The notes under the pieces were generated by a model. It did no database searches, was not told where the DNA came from, and was given only the letters and a program-made list of their open reading frames with translations. Shown here in pieces: positions 1 to 8,310 of a stretch of 42,611 bases of DNA. The DNA is from Burkholderiales bacterium (lineage in GTDB: Bacteria > Pseudomonadota > Gammaproteobacteria > Burkholderiales > Burkholderiaceae_C), in assembly GCA_017302655.1 (NCBI GenBank), contig JAFLDE010000027.1:1-42611 (forward strand), written 5' to 3'. Made by a program: the position numbers and the translations under genes. Position 1 is the stretch's first letter; each line of letters opens with the position of its first letter.

Positions 1-144
1 CCTTCTTTGCCGCTGGCGCAGCAGCCTTCTTTGCCGCTGGCGCAGCAGCCTTCTTTGCCGCTGGCGCAGCAGCCTTCTTTGCCGCTGGCGCAGCAGCCTT
101 CTTTGCCGCTGGCGCAGCAGCCTTCTTTGCCGCTGGCGCAGCAG
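1..144. repeat. Six perfect tandem copies of a 24-bp coding repeat
   Basis: The unit CCTTCTTTGCCGCTGGCGCA plus GCAG is repeated without any base change at 1, 25, 49, 73, 97 and 121, and may continue left of the window. A seventh, diverged unit starts at 145. Each copy encodes one AAAPAAKK octad of the histone-like protein on the minus strand. Identity at synonymous positions means recent expansion by slippage or unequal recombination rather than protein-level selection alone. Confidence 0.95.
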
Positions 145-229
145 CCTTCTTCACGGCCGGCTTGGCAGTGGCCGCCTTCTTGGCAGCGGCAGGCTTCTTG
201 GCGGCAACGGTCTTCTTGGCAATGGCCAT
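1..229 (-). CDS. Histone H1-like Lys/Ala-rich DNA-binding protein (3' part outside window)
   Basis: The ATG is at 229 and reading runs leftward off the window edge, so only about the first 76 codons are seen. The product begins MAIAKKTVAAKKPAAAKKAA, continues with TAKPAVKK, and then becomes a perfect series of AAAPAAKK octads. This low-complexity Lys/Ala/Pro composition is that of bacterial histone H1-like (Hc1/BpH1-type) nucleoid proteins, common in Burkholderiales; the role is inferred from composition only. Such proteins bind DNA through their basic charge and vary in length between strains because the coding repeat expands and contracts. The C-terminus is not visible, so total length is unknown. 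An AGGACACCCC stretch lies just upstream of the start and could supply a weak ribosome binding site. Confidence 0.8.
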   Translation of the reverse strand, partial: MAIAKKTVAAKKPAAAKKAATAKPAVKKAAAPAAKKAAAPAAKKAAAPAAKKAAAPAAKKAAAPAAKKAAAPAAKK

Positions 230-320
230 GGGGTGTCCTTTGAAGTGGGGCGCACAGGCTAGGGCATGAAACGCCCGCGAGCAATGAGGGCTGCGCCCGA
301 TGGGGGCTCAGCGCTGGAGC

Positions 321-3161
321 TCAGCGCTTGAACAGGGTGAAGGGCAACAGGTCGCCGTACATGCGCAGCACCGGCGCCTGCGGCGTCGTGCCGGCCTGCC
401 GCATGACCTGTGGCATCAGTTCCTGCGCGCGGTCCATCCAGGCCAGCATGCGCACGCCCTTGCGGCCTGCGGCTTCCGTCTCGGCATCGAGGGCCTGCAA
501 GAGCGCGGCGGTGAACACGCCTTGCGCGTGCACATGGCTGTCCTGCGCACGCTCCTCGCTGCGCGCGGCGCTCATCACGTACATGCCACGCTCGCTGACC
601 GCCTGCACACGGCGCGCCAGTTCCTCCGGGCTGAAGGCACGCAGCATGTTGTTGCCGGCCATGGCCGAGTGGCAGGTGTCGATGACCAGCACCACCTCGG
701 CCGGCACATGACTCAGACGCTCGCCCAGTTCGACCATCGACAGACCGGTTTCATCCATTCGCTCGGGCACCATGTCATGGGTCCAGAAAAACAACTCAGG
801 ATCGTTCGGAAAGCGTACGCCGTGTCCGGCCAGGAAGACGAAGAGCACATCACGCTCGGCCCCGGGTGCCTCGGCGCGCGCGAGCATCCGGTCGCACAGG
901 TGGTCGAGCTCTCGCAGCACGGCAGCCTTGCTCGCCTCCTCGTTGACGAGCAGCGCGGCCTCCACGCCGTCGAACGCGCGGTTGACCAAGACCGGCCGTG
1001 TCGAGCGCACAGCGCGCCGCGGCCCGCGCTTGGACGCTGCCAAGGCATTGAAGATGGAAATGGCGTCCCGGTGCGGATACGGCAGGTTCTGGTAGCCCTG
1101 CGCAAGCGGCGTGCCGGCCACCGCGAACTCCGACACCCCAACCGCGAGCAGGAAAAGGCGTCCCGAAGCCGCCTCCTGCTGATGAGCGACCTGCAGCGGC
1201 GCCGGGCCTGGCACGCTGAGCCGCAGGGGCAGCGAACGCGAGCGCTTGTTCTCGGCCAGCAGGGTCAACTGGTTGTCGCCGGGCAGCAGGCGCAGTTTGA
1301 AACGGTACTCGTGTCTTGCTTCCTCAAAAGAGGCCACGAAGCGCCCGTTTCGCAGCAGCCAGACCTTGCTCGGTGCGTTGGCCTCACCCGCCCAGCTGGC
1401 CGCCACGCTCAGCTCGAGCAGCTGACCGGTGCGACGCTGATGCAGCAGCTCGAGATGGGGCGGCAGCAGAGCCGTCAAATCCACCGCTGGCAGCGCCACC
1501 CCGGCGGCGGCGGCGCGTGCCTCGCTGCCGTGGCGCACCACGGCACGCACCAGGTCGGGCCGATAGAAGTCCTTGAAGCGGTCGGCAGGCAGGAACAGCG
1601 CCTCCTGTTTGGGGCCGCGATTCAGGTGGTAGCCCATGAGCCTCTCGCCACCCGGGCTGGCCGCGTAGAAGCCGCTACGCGTCCAGATGACCCACTCGTC
1701 ATTGCGGGCCACGAACAGGCTGAGGTCGGGCGGCTTGTCCAGTTCGTCGCCCCAGGCGTCGGGGCTGTGGCGCAAGCCGATGAGCTGCGCGCCGCTGTCA
1801 TAGATGAACCACTTCGCCGACTCGAAGTCGCTGACCGACAGCTCGCTGCTGCGCGTGGTGCGCAGTTGCAGACGCCGCAGGTCGAAGGCCTGCTGGCGTG
1901 CAGCCTGGCGCGGCGGCAGCAACCGCTCCGGCACCGTGCCGAACAGCACCTGCTCGCGGGCGTTGATGCCTGGCGCGAAGAACCCTTGGCCCAGGCCGCG
2001 AATGGCCGCTGTCAGTTGGCCGATGCGATGGCTGGCATCCCAGAAGTGGATGGCGTGATGGTCGCCGCCGGCACTGATGGCCTGCATGCCGTCCAGGCAC
2101 AGCGCCATCACCTCGCCGTCATGCCCGAAGTAGCTGCAGCGCAGCGCCAGCCCATCCGTCGTCACGGCGTAGGCGTGGACAGCCGCCATCTCGCGGCCAT
2201 CCTGCGCCCCCCCTGCTGTCCATGGCGACAACCCCAGCAAGAGCTGCCCACCGCTGACTGAGAACACCGCCGAGGCGGGCACGGTATCCGTGCGCAATCG
2301 ACCCTGAGGGGCGTGGGCGTCGTGCCCCATCCAAAGCAACATGCCGGCCCTGCTGCGCCCTTGGCGCGGCGTGTCGGCGCGGGCCACCACCGCCAGGGCG
2401 CTGCTGACCGCCAGCGTGCGAGTATTCAACGGCCCGAGCCCCAGGACCTCGCGCCGCAGGCTCATGCCCTGCTTGAGATCGAAGTCCAGCCAGTGCAGGC
2501 TGCCGTCCTGCTCCCCGCCCAGCGCCACCAGCAATTGGCAGGGCTGGCCGCGCAACACGCGGCCGGGCAGGAAACGCAGGGCCAACTCGAACAGGCTATC
2601 GCTGGCCGCCTGGCCCAGACGGAAGCTGGCGCGCGGCTGCGGCGACCGTTCCGGAAAGCCCGCGCGCAGCACGGCGGCCGTGGTGTAGACGTCCACCCGG
2701 CCCCTTCGCAGCGAACCCACCCTTTCCAGCCCCCCAAGCACCAGCCAACGTCCATCCGGGCTGACCTCCACTTCGTCCACCAGACCCGGCAAGGCAAATC
2801 GAGACCGCAGATTGCCGTTGGCCAACTCAAAAACCTGCAGCTCGGTGCTTCGTCCTTCGTCGGCGCCCGGCAACGCCGGGTCGTACCAGGCCTTCAGCGC
2901 AATCAGGTGGCGACCATCCGGGCAGATGGCGAAGCGCTGCACATTGCCGTTGCCCCACAACTCCTCGGATCGCTCCCCGGCCTGACCCAGCAGCTGCAGA
3001 CGCTGGCGCTTCGTGGAACGGTCCCAGACACGGATCGTGCATTCACCCGCGCTCACCAAGGATTCCCCGTCCGGCGTGAGCGCCAGCTGGTGGATGCAGG
3101 CGGTGTGCGTGCCGGTGTCCAGCTTCAGGAAGGCAGACAGCGGAGGCGTTTGCGCCTTCAT
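321..3161 (-). CDS. WD40-repeat protein with C-terminal caspase-like (peptidase C14) domain
   Basis: A 946-aa protein. I chose ATG 3161 because it overlaps the stop of the upstream cyclase gene as ATGA; the open frame extends further up but only inside the cyclase gene. The N-terminal half has WD-like repeats, the first with an SAGECTIRVWD stretch near residue 35. A motif of the EWVIWTRSGFYAASPGGERL type, seen in other caspase-WD40 proteins, and an Ig-like beta segment follow. The caspase-like domain spans about 668-946, with catalytic His780 in AGHG and Cys830 in DTCHSA, so the dyad is intact. There is no signal peptide, so it is probably cytoplasmic. Family knowledge predicts a cysteine endopeptidase (metacaspase/orthocaspase group). 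Its substrate and trigger are unknown; coupling to the cyclase suggests control by a nucleotide signal or by its AAA/TPR partner. Confidence 0.87.
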   Translation of the reverse strand: MKAQTPPLSAFLKLDTGTHTACIHQLALTPDGESLVSAGECTIRVWDRSTKRQRLQLLGQAGERSEELWGNGNVQRFAICPDGRHLIALKAWYDPALPGADEGRSTELQVFELANGNLRSRFALPGLVDEVEVSPDGRWLVLGGLERVGSLRRGRVDVYTTAAVLRAGFPERSPQPRASFRLGQAASDSLFELALRFLPGRVLRGQPCQLLVALGGEQDGSLHWLDFDLKQGMSLRREVLGLGPLNTRTLAVSSALAVVARADTPRQGRSRAGMLLWMGHDAHAPQGRLRTDTVPASAVFSVSGGQLLLGLSPWTAGGAQDGREMAAVHAYAVTTDGLALRCSYFGHDGEVMALCLDGMQAISAGGDHHAIHFWDASHRIGQLTAAIRGLGQGFFAPGINAREQVLFGTVPERLLPPRQAARQQAFDLRRLQLRTTRSSELSVSDFESAKWFIYDSGAQLIGLRHSPDAWGDELDKPPDLSLFVARNDEWVIWTRSGFYAASPGGERLMGYHLNRGPKQEALFLPADRFKDFYRPDLVRAVVRHGSEARAAAAGVALPAVDLTALLPPHLELLHQRRTGQLLELSVAASWAGEANAPSKVWLLRNGRFVASFEEARHEYRFKLRLLPGDNQLTLLAENKRSRSLPLRLSVPGPAPLQVAHQQEAASGRLFLLAVGVSEFAVAGTPLAQGYQNLPYPHRDAISIFNALAASKRGPRRAVRSTRPVLVNRAFDGVEAALLVNEEASKAAVLRELDHLCDRMLARAEAPGAERDVLFVFLAGHGVRFPNDPELFFWTHDMVPERMDETGLSMVELGERLSHVPAEVVLVIDTCHSAMAGNNMLRAFSPEELARRVQAVSERGMYVMSAARSEERAQDSHVHAQGVFTAALLQALDAETEAAGRKGVRMLAWMDRAQELMPQVMRQAGTTPQAPVLRMYGDLLPFTLFKR

Positions 3162-6100
3162 GCCAAGCCCTTTTGCAGCCAGCGATGGGCAGGGAGTTCC
3201 AGGAAGGACTGACGCAGATCCGCCTGCCCCATGCGCTCGCAGCGTGCCTGCAGTTCGGCCCTCGCCAGGTCGAGCAGGCGCTGCATCGCCGCCCGGTCCG
3301 CCGTGGGCACCTGCTGCAACACCTGCAGTGCACTCGCGTACAGGCTCAAGGGCAGGGCCTGAGGCGAGGCTGCCAGCAAACCGGCCATCAGCTCGTCGAC
3401 GTGGGCGGGCTGCTGTGCGCGCGCCAAGTCCAGACGGCACTGCACCACCCGGCGCATGAGGTCCTGCACGGGCGCTTCGGCAGGCGCGGTGAGCGACGCC
3501 AGCAGCGAAGCCGCGTCATTGAGGCGACCGGCGTCAATCAGGGTGTCCGCCCAATGCAGCGTCACGCTGACCTTCAAAGCAGGCAGCCCGACCTCCTCCG
3601 CCATGGCCAGGCTGTCACGAAAATGGTGCAACGCGGCGTCCAACTCGCCCAGCGAGCGGGCCAGCAACCCGAGGTTCTCGCACACGCAGGCCTCCCCCCG
3701 CTTGTGGCCGCAGCTGCGCAGGCCTGCCAGCGCCTGCTCGGCCAGTGGCCGTGCGGCGGCGACCTGGCCCAACTCACGCAGCGCCTCCGCCCAATTCAGC
3801 AATGCCATCCCATGCGCTGCAGGCTCATCGAGACGCTCGAACAGGCCGGCTGCAGCTTTGGACTCTCGCAAGGCACGCTCGAACTCGCCCGCAGCCAGGC
3901 AGGCGCTGCCGATGTTGTTGACGAGCAATGCCTCGCCCGCGCGGTCTCCGATGCGGCGTGCCTGCTGCCCGGCCTGTTCGTAATAGGCGATGGCCTGCGC
4001 GAAGTCGCCGCGCGACTTGGCCACCACGCCCAGGTTGTTCAACAGGTCCAGCTCGCGCCGGGCGTCGCCCGCGCCTCGGGTGCGGGCCAAGGCGTCCGTC
4101 AGCAGTGCCTCGGCTTGGGCGTGCTCGCCCTGCTGCCAGTGCAGCAGACCCAACAGAGCCAGGATGTTGTATTCCCCCCGCGAATGGCCATGCTGGCGCG
4201 CGAGGGCCAAAGCCTTGTCCAGCGGTGCCCGGGCCGCTGCGGTGGCGCCTGCATGGAAGCGCGCACGCGCCAGCAGCAGCAAGCCATCGGCTTGCTGGCG
4301 CTCCGCGCCCACTGCAGCTGCGGCGCCCGCAATGGCCTTTGCGCTGGCTGCTTCGGCGGCGGGGTAGTGCCCCAGGTCGATCTCGAGCTTGGCCAGCCTC
4401 ACGTGCACCTCGGCCTGGCGCGGTGCGTCGTTCAGTTCGCTGGCCAGGGCGGCCAACTCGGTCAGGGTGTCACGCTGGCGGGCGTGTTCGCCGAGCAAAT
4501 CGAACACCTCTTCCTGCTTCAGCAGCAGCTCGAAGCGGGCAAGGCGTTCGCCGGACGGCATGGCGGCCAGGGCGCGTGCAAACAGGGCCAAGGCCTCGTC
4601 GTTGGCGAAGCGTGCGGCCGCTTGCTTGCCGGCCTGCAACAGATGAGGCCAGGCCTTGTCGGGTTGCTCAGCCCGCGAGAAGTGATGGGCCAGAGCGGCC
4701 GCCTGCGTGCGCAGGGCGTCCTGCCCGTCTGATTGAGCGCAGCACCGGGCCTCCAGGTGCTGCGCATACAGCCCATGGAGATAGACCCGCGTGGCGTAGG
4801 GCATGGACTCGTAGCCCACCTCCAGCGTCACGCGGTGGCGGAACAGGTAGGTCAGCTGCTCAGCCTCGAGCTCCTGGGGGGTGAATCCCAGTCGATCGAG
4901 CACCTGCAACTCACCACGCACGGCTTCTGTGCTGCCCAGCAGCGGGTAAAAAGCGGGCAACTCGTCGGCCAGGAACACGCGGCCCACGATGCTGGCCACC
5001 TTCAGCACCTGCTGCTGCGTCCGGGGCAGTTGGTCGATGCGGCTGAGCACCAGGGCGTGCAAGCTGGTGGGCCACTCGAGCGGTGCCTCGGCACCGAGCC
5101 GTCGCAGATCCAGACCCCGGTCGTGCAGGTAACCGAGCAATTCCTCGATGTAAAAGGGATTGCCTTGAGCCCGCTGGGCCACCTGCTCGATGAGGCCAGC
5201 GGCCACGCCCCCGACACGCTCGGGATACAGATGCGCCAGCGTGGCGCGGATGACTTGTTCGGCTTGCGCCGCATCCAGCGGCGCCAGCGCGAGCGTCTGG
5301 AGGTGAGGCACGGGCTCCAGCCGGTCGGAGCCGCTCTCGGGTCTTTGGCTCAGCAGCATCAGCATCGGCAGATCGACCGCCGCAGCGCAGAGCTGGCGCA
5401 GCAGATCGAGCGACGAGGCGTCGATGGCATGCAGGTCCTCCAGCACCAGCAGCAAGCCGCCGCCCTCCACGGCCGCCTCGCGGGCCTCACCCGCCAGGCA
5501 ACGCAGCAGCATCGACTCCAGCAGCGCCTTGCGGTCCTTGGCTTGCAAACCCTCGGTGAACTCGTTTTCCGGCAGCGTCATGCCCAGCCCCGCACCGAGC
5601 AAGGGCCAGGCCTCCTCGTGCTCGGGTGCATGCTCGGCCAGCTCCAGCCGGAGCTGACGAATGCAGCGGCGTCGCGGCAGTTGGGGGTCGATGTCGAACA
5701 GGGCTTGGAGCAAGCCATGCCACAGGTGGTAGGGCTCGTTCAAGCCGTCCCCCACGCAGGAGCCGCCATAGCCCTGGAAGCCGGCACGCCGCGCCTGCCG
5801 GATGCCCTCGGCCAGCAAGCGCGACTTGCCCATGCCGGCTTCGGCCTCGACCACGATCACCTGGCCACGCCCTGCTGCGGCCTCCCGCAGCGCATGCTCG
5901 ATGCAGGCCTGTTGCGGCTCGCGCCCGACCATCGGCAGACCGTAGGCCGGTTCCTGCAGGCGAATGGCGCGTTGGCGCAGCTTGCCCATCACCGCAAACA
6001 CCAGCATGGGCTCGCCCTTGCCCTTGAGCGGGAGCGGCGGCCGCGCTTCCAGCTGGAAGCCTTGTGCCAGCTGCGTGCGCAGGCGCGCCGAGATGAGAAT

Positions 6101-7300
6101 TTCGCCAGGCTGGGCGATCTGCATCAAGCGTGCCGCTGCATTGGTGTCGTCACCCATGGCGCCGAAGGAGCGTCTTGTGCTGCTGCCATAGGCACCGACG
6201 CGCAGCAGGCCATGGCTCAGGCCGAACTGCATCGGCAGCTCAAAGCCGGCATCGCGCAGGGCCAGCGCGGCGCACACCGCGCGGAATGCATCGTCTTCGC
6301 GAACCCGATCGGCCCCAAAGCTGGCCAGGAAGTAGCTGCCCTTGTCGCCCACGGTGAGCTCCAGGAGTTGGCCCTCGTAGGCATGCAGCAAATGCTGGGC
6401 GCGGGTGATGAGCGCATCGAGCTGCGCCGCCGCCGTCTCGTCGCCGTCGTAATCCAAGCCGCCAAAGCGCACGAACAACACGGCGGCGGGCCGCAGGTCG
6501 GTGGCGAAGAGGCCGCCATCGGCCTCGCGCTCCTGAACAAAGGGCAGCACCCAAGGCAACACCCGCTCGATGGGCGGGGGAGCCGCTGACGGGGCCAAGG
6601 CCTGTTCGCCTGTGCCCTTCGACAATGCGGAGCCCGCGTCGGGCCAGGTGTGCGAAGTCAGGCGCAGCGTCGGCTCGCCCTCGCCAACACTGGCGACCGC
6701 CCCCAGGCCCAGCAGAGCTGCCGTCGCAGCGTCGAGTACCACCTCGCCGGGCTGCGCCTGCTGTTCGAGCCTTGCCATGCGCGCCAGGGTGGCGCCGGCC
6801 AGCACGTCCAGGCGCTGCAAGGCGGCGTCGCCCACGGCGAAGCGCCGCGCCGGACCGCTGGCCAGCGCCAACTTGACCGAGAGCTCTCCCCCCTGCCGCA
6901 TGGCTGCCTGCATGGCCATCGCGGCACGGGCGGCACGCCGGGCGCTGTTCGCAAGGTCTGCAGCATCGGCATTCGCCCCGGCATCAAACCAGCAGGTGAT
7001 GGAGTCCCCGGCGAAACCGATGACGCTGCCGCCGTGGCGCTCCACCTCCTGAATCAGGGCCTCGTAGGCCGCCCCGACGCGTTGGGAGAGCGCCTCGATG
7101 CCGCGCCGCGCGCCCAGCCGGTGGGTCAATTCCTCCGTGAGCCGCGTGAAGCCGGTGATGTCGGCGAAGAGTGCGCTGCCCTGCGTGCGCTCGGGGAGGC
7201 TTGCGCCTTGCGCCAGTGCGCGCAAGCGATCCTGCGGCAGGTAGGTGTGCAGGGCCATGGGGTACCGAGAAGGGGTGATCGGAACGGTAGCACGGGCCAT
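3158..7300 (-). CDS. Tandem class III nucleotide cyclase, AAA ATPase and TPR protein (soluble adenylyl cyclase layout)
   Basis: A 1380-aa protein; an in-frame ATG at 7258 (MALHTYLPQ) is an equally possible start. Cyclase domain 1 (about 40-200) carries both metal-binding aspartates, Asp47 in FADITGFT and Asp99 in FAGDS. Domain 2 (about 270-435) lacks the first aspartate (FVRFGG) but has Lys320 in GDKG and the Asn387/Arg391 pair in TNAAARL. The two domains therefore complement each other for one catalytic site, as in mammalian soluble adenylyl cyclase. A GREPQ motif and Walker A EAEAGMGKS (485-493) open an AAA/STAND-type ATPase, with a Walker B-like VLEDLHAID. TPR-like helical repeats fill the last third. 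The predicted reaction is ATP to cAMP under control of the ATPase/TPR part. The lysine that usually precedes the domain-1 GD motif is Gly95. It is co-transcribed with the caspase-like gene. Confidence 0.88.
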   Translation of the reverse strand: MARATVPITPSRYPMALHTYLPQDRLRALAQGASLPERTQGSALFADITGFTRLTEELTHRLGARRGIEALSQRVGAAYEALIQEVERHGGSVIGFAGDSITCWFDAGANADAADLANSARRAARAAMAMQAAMRQGGELSVKLALASGPARRFAVGDAALQRLDVLAGATLARMARLEQQAQPGEVVLDAATAALLGLGAVASVGEGEPTLRLTSHTWPDAGSALSKGTGEQALAPSAAPPPIERVLPWVLPFVQEREADGGLFATDLRPAAVLFVRFGGLDYDGDETAAAQLDALITRAQHLLHAYEGQLLELTVGDKGSYFLASFGADRVREDDAFRAVCAALALRDAGFELPMQFGLSHGLLRVGAYGSSTRRSFGAMGDDTNAAARLMQIAQPGEILISARLRTQLAQGFQLEARPPLPLKGKGEPMLVFAVMGKLRQRAIRLQEPAYGLPMVGREPQQACIEHALREAAAGRGQVIVVEAEAGMGKSRLLAEGIRQARRAGFQGYGGSCVGDGLNEPYHLWHGLLQALFDIDPQLPRRRCIRQLRLELAEHAPEHEEAWPLLGAGLGMTLPENEFTEGLQAKDRKALLESMLLRCLAGEAREAAVEGGGLLLVLEDLHAIDASSLDLLRQLCAAAVDLPMLMLLSQRPESGSDRLEPVPHLQTLALAPLDAAQAEQVIRATLAHLYPERVGGVAAGLIEQVAQRAQGNPFYIEELLGYLHDRGLDLRRLGAEAPLEWPTSLHALVLSRIDQLPRTQQQVLKVASIVGRVFLADELPAFYPLLGSTEAVRGELQVLDRLGFTPQELEAEQLTYLFRHRVTLEVGYESMPYATRVYLHGLYAQHLEARCCAQSDGQDALRTQAAALAHHFSRAEQPDKAWPHLLQAGKQAAARFANDEALALFARALAAMPSGERLARFELLLKQEEVFDLLGEHARQRDTLTELAALASELNDAPRQAEVHVRLAKLEIDLGHYPAAEAASAKAIAGAAAAVGAERQQADGLLLLARARFHAGATAAARAPLDKALALARQHGHSRGEYNILALLGLLHWQQGEHAQAEALLTDALARTRGAGDARRELDLLNNLGVVAKSRGDFAQAIAYYEQAGQQARRIGDRAGEALLVNNIGSACLAAGEFERALRESKAAAGLFERLDEPAAHGMALLNWAEALRELGQVAAARPLAEQALAGLRSCGHKRGEACVCENLGLLARSLGELDAALHHFRDSLAMAEEVGLPALKVSVTLHWADTLIDAGRLNDAASLLASLTAPAEAPVQDLMRRVVQCRLDLARAQQPAHVDELMAGLLAASPQALPLSLYASALQVLQQVPTADRAAMQRLLDLARAELQARCERMGQADLRQSFLELPAHRWLQKGLA

Positions 7301-7371
7301 GCGTGCATAGGTTCTCTGGCCTGTCTGCTGCCGCCACCTCGCCCTCGAAGCACATCATCGACACTTCGACC

Positions 7372-8253
7372 ATGAACCCCCCTCGCACCCCTTGCGCTTC
7401 CTCGGTGAAGCGCCGCTGTGCCCGCGAGTGGCTGGTGCCCGCTGTGCGGGTCGGGCCCATCTTGCTCGCCCTGTGGACAGGTGGCGCGCGAGCCGACACG
7501 ACGGTGCACGCCTGCTTCGATGAGCGTTCCGACAGCCCGGACCTGCGCCGCAGCGCCAAGGGTGAATGGACCGGTGCCATGCACGAGCTGGTGCACCAGG
7601 CGTTCAGCCGTGCGGGGCTCAAGCTGACTGCACATCCCTTGCCCTGGGGCCGGTGCCAGAAGCAGGTGGAGGAGTTCTCCGGCAAAGCTGGCCAGGCCGA
7701 GCTGTTCTTTCCGGCCAGCCTGAGCGACGAGCGCAAGCGCTTGTTCCTGGCGAGCGTTCCGCTGCAGGTCAAGCAGAACGGCGTCTGGTACTTGCGCATC
7801 CGCTTGGGCGAGTTGCCTGCCATGTCGCGCATCACCGACCTGAACCGCTACCAGCTCTGTGGACGGCTCAACCACAACCACCAATGGCTGCGCCAGCACG
7901 GGCTGAACGTGCGCGACCTGGGGGCGCCCAGCCTCGCATCGGCGCTTGCCAAGCTGGAGCTGGGGCGATGCGACATGGCGCTGGCATCCCGCGAGGAGGT
8001 CGTGGACGCCGAGACCGCAGGCTTGCTGCCTGCCAACGAAGACCGACGCTTCATGCCCTACCCCCAGCATGGCTTGGTGGCGCACTACCTGCTGTGGTCG
8101 CGAGGCGCAGCGCGGGCCGAGGCGAAGCTGGCGCGGGTGAACGCGGCACTGGCTGCCCTGCGCGCGGATGGCACGGCGGCGGCCATCTTTCGCCGCCATG
8201 GGGTGAGCGCCCACCCCCTGCCCGTCAAGCTGCCGGCCGAAGCCGTGCGTTGA
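7372..8253 (+). CDS. Periplasmic solute-binding-like protein (SBP family 3 type), no transporter nearby
   Basis: A 293-aa protein, divergent from the cyclase gene with about 70 bp between starts. ATG 7372 gives a basic N-terminus and a hydrophobic segment at roughly 25-42 ending GGARAD, a plausible signal peptide. The mature part resembles amino-acid-type solute-binding proteins: KGEWTGAMHELVHQAF early, GRCQKQVEEF, then an alternating hydrophobic pattern and an ALRADGTAAAIFRRHGV terminus of the kind that closes these domains. No permease or ATPase gene is adjacent, so it is more likely a stand-alone sensory or enzyme-like binding protein than part of an ABC importer. The ligand is unknown. 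A second protein of the same general kind is encoded at 27509-28300. Confidence 0.65.
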   Translation: MNPPRTPCASSVKRRCAREWLVPAVRVGPILLALWTGGARADTTVHACFDERSDSPDLRRSAKGEWTGAMHELVHQAFSRAGLKLTAHPLPWGRCQKQVEEFSGKAGQAELFFPASLSDERKRLFLASVPLQVKQNGVWYLRIRLGELPAMSRITDLNRYQLCGRLNHNHQWLRQHGLNVRDLGAPSLASALAKLELGRCDMALASREEVVDAETAGLLPANEDRRFMPYPQHGLVAHYLLWSRGAARAEAKLARVNAALAALRADGTAAAIFRRHGVSAHPLPVKLPAEAVR

Positions 8254-8310
8254 GATGAGCGAATCCCCCGTTCGCCACATTGAGCGACGGCCCTCGGGCC
8301 CTTCTCGCGA

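Noticed and set aside
300-2261. 653-aa plus-strand open frame
   Set aside because: It is antisense to the caspase-WD40 gene, whose catalytic motifs are intact, so I treat it as a shadow.
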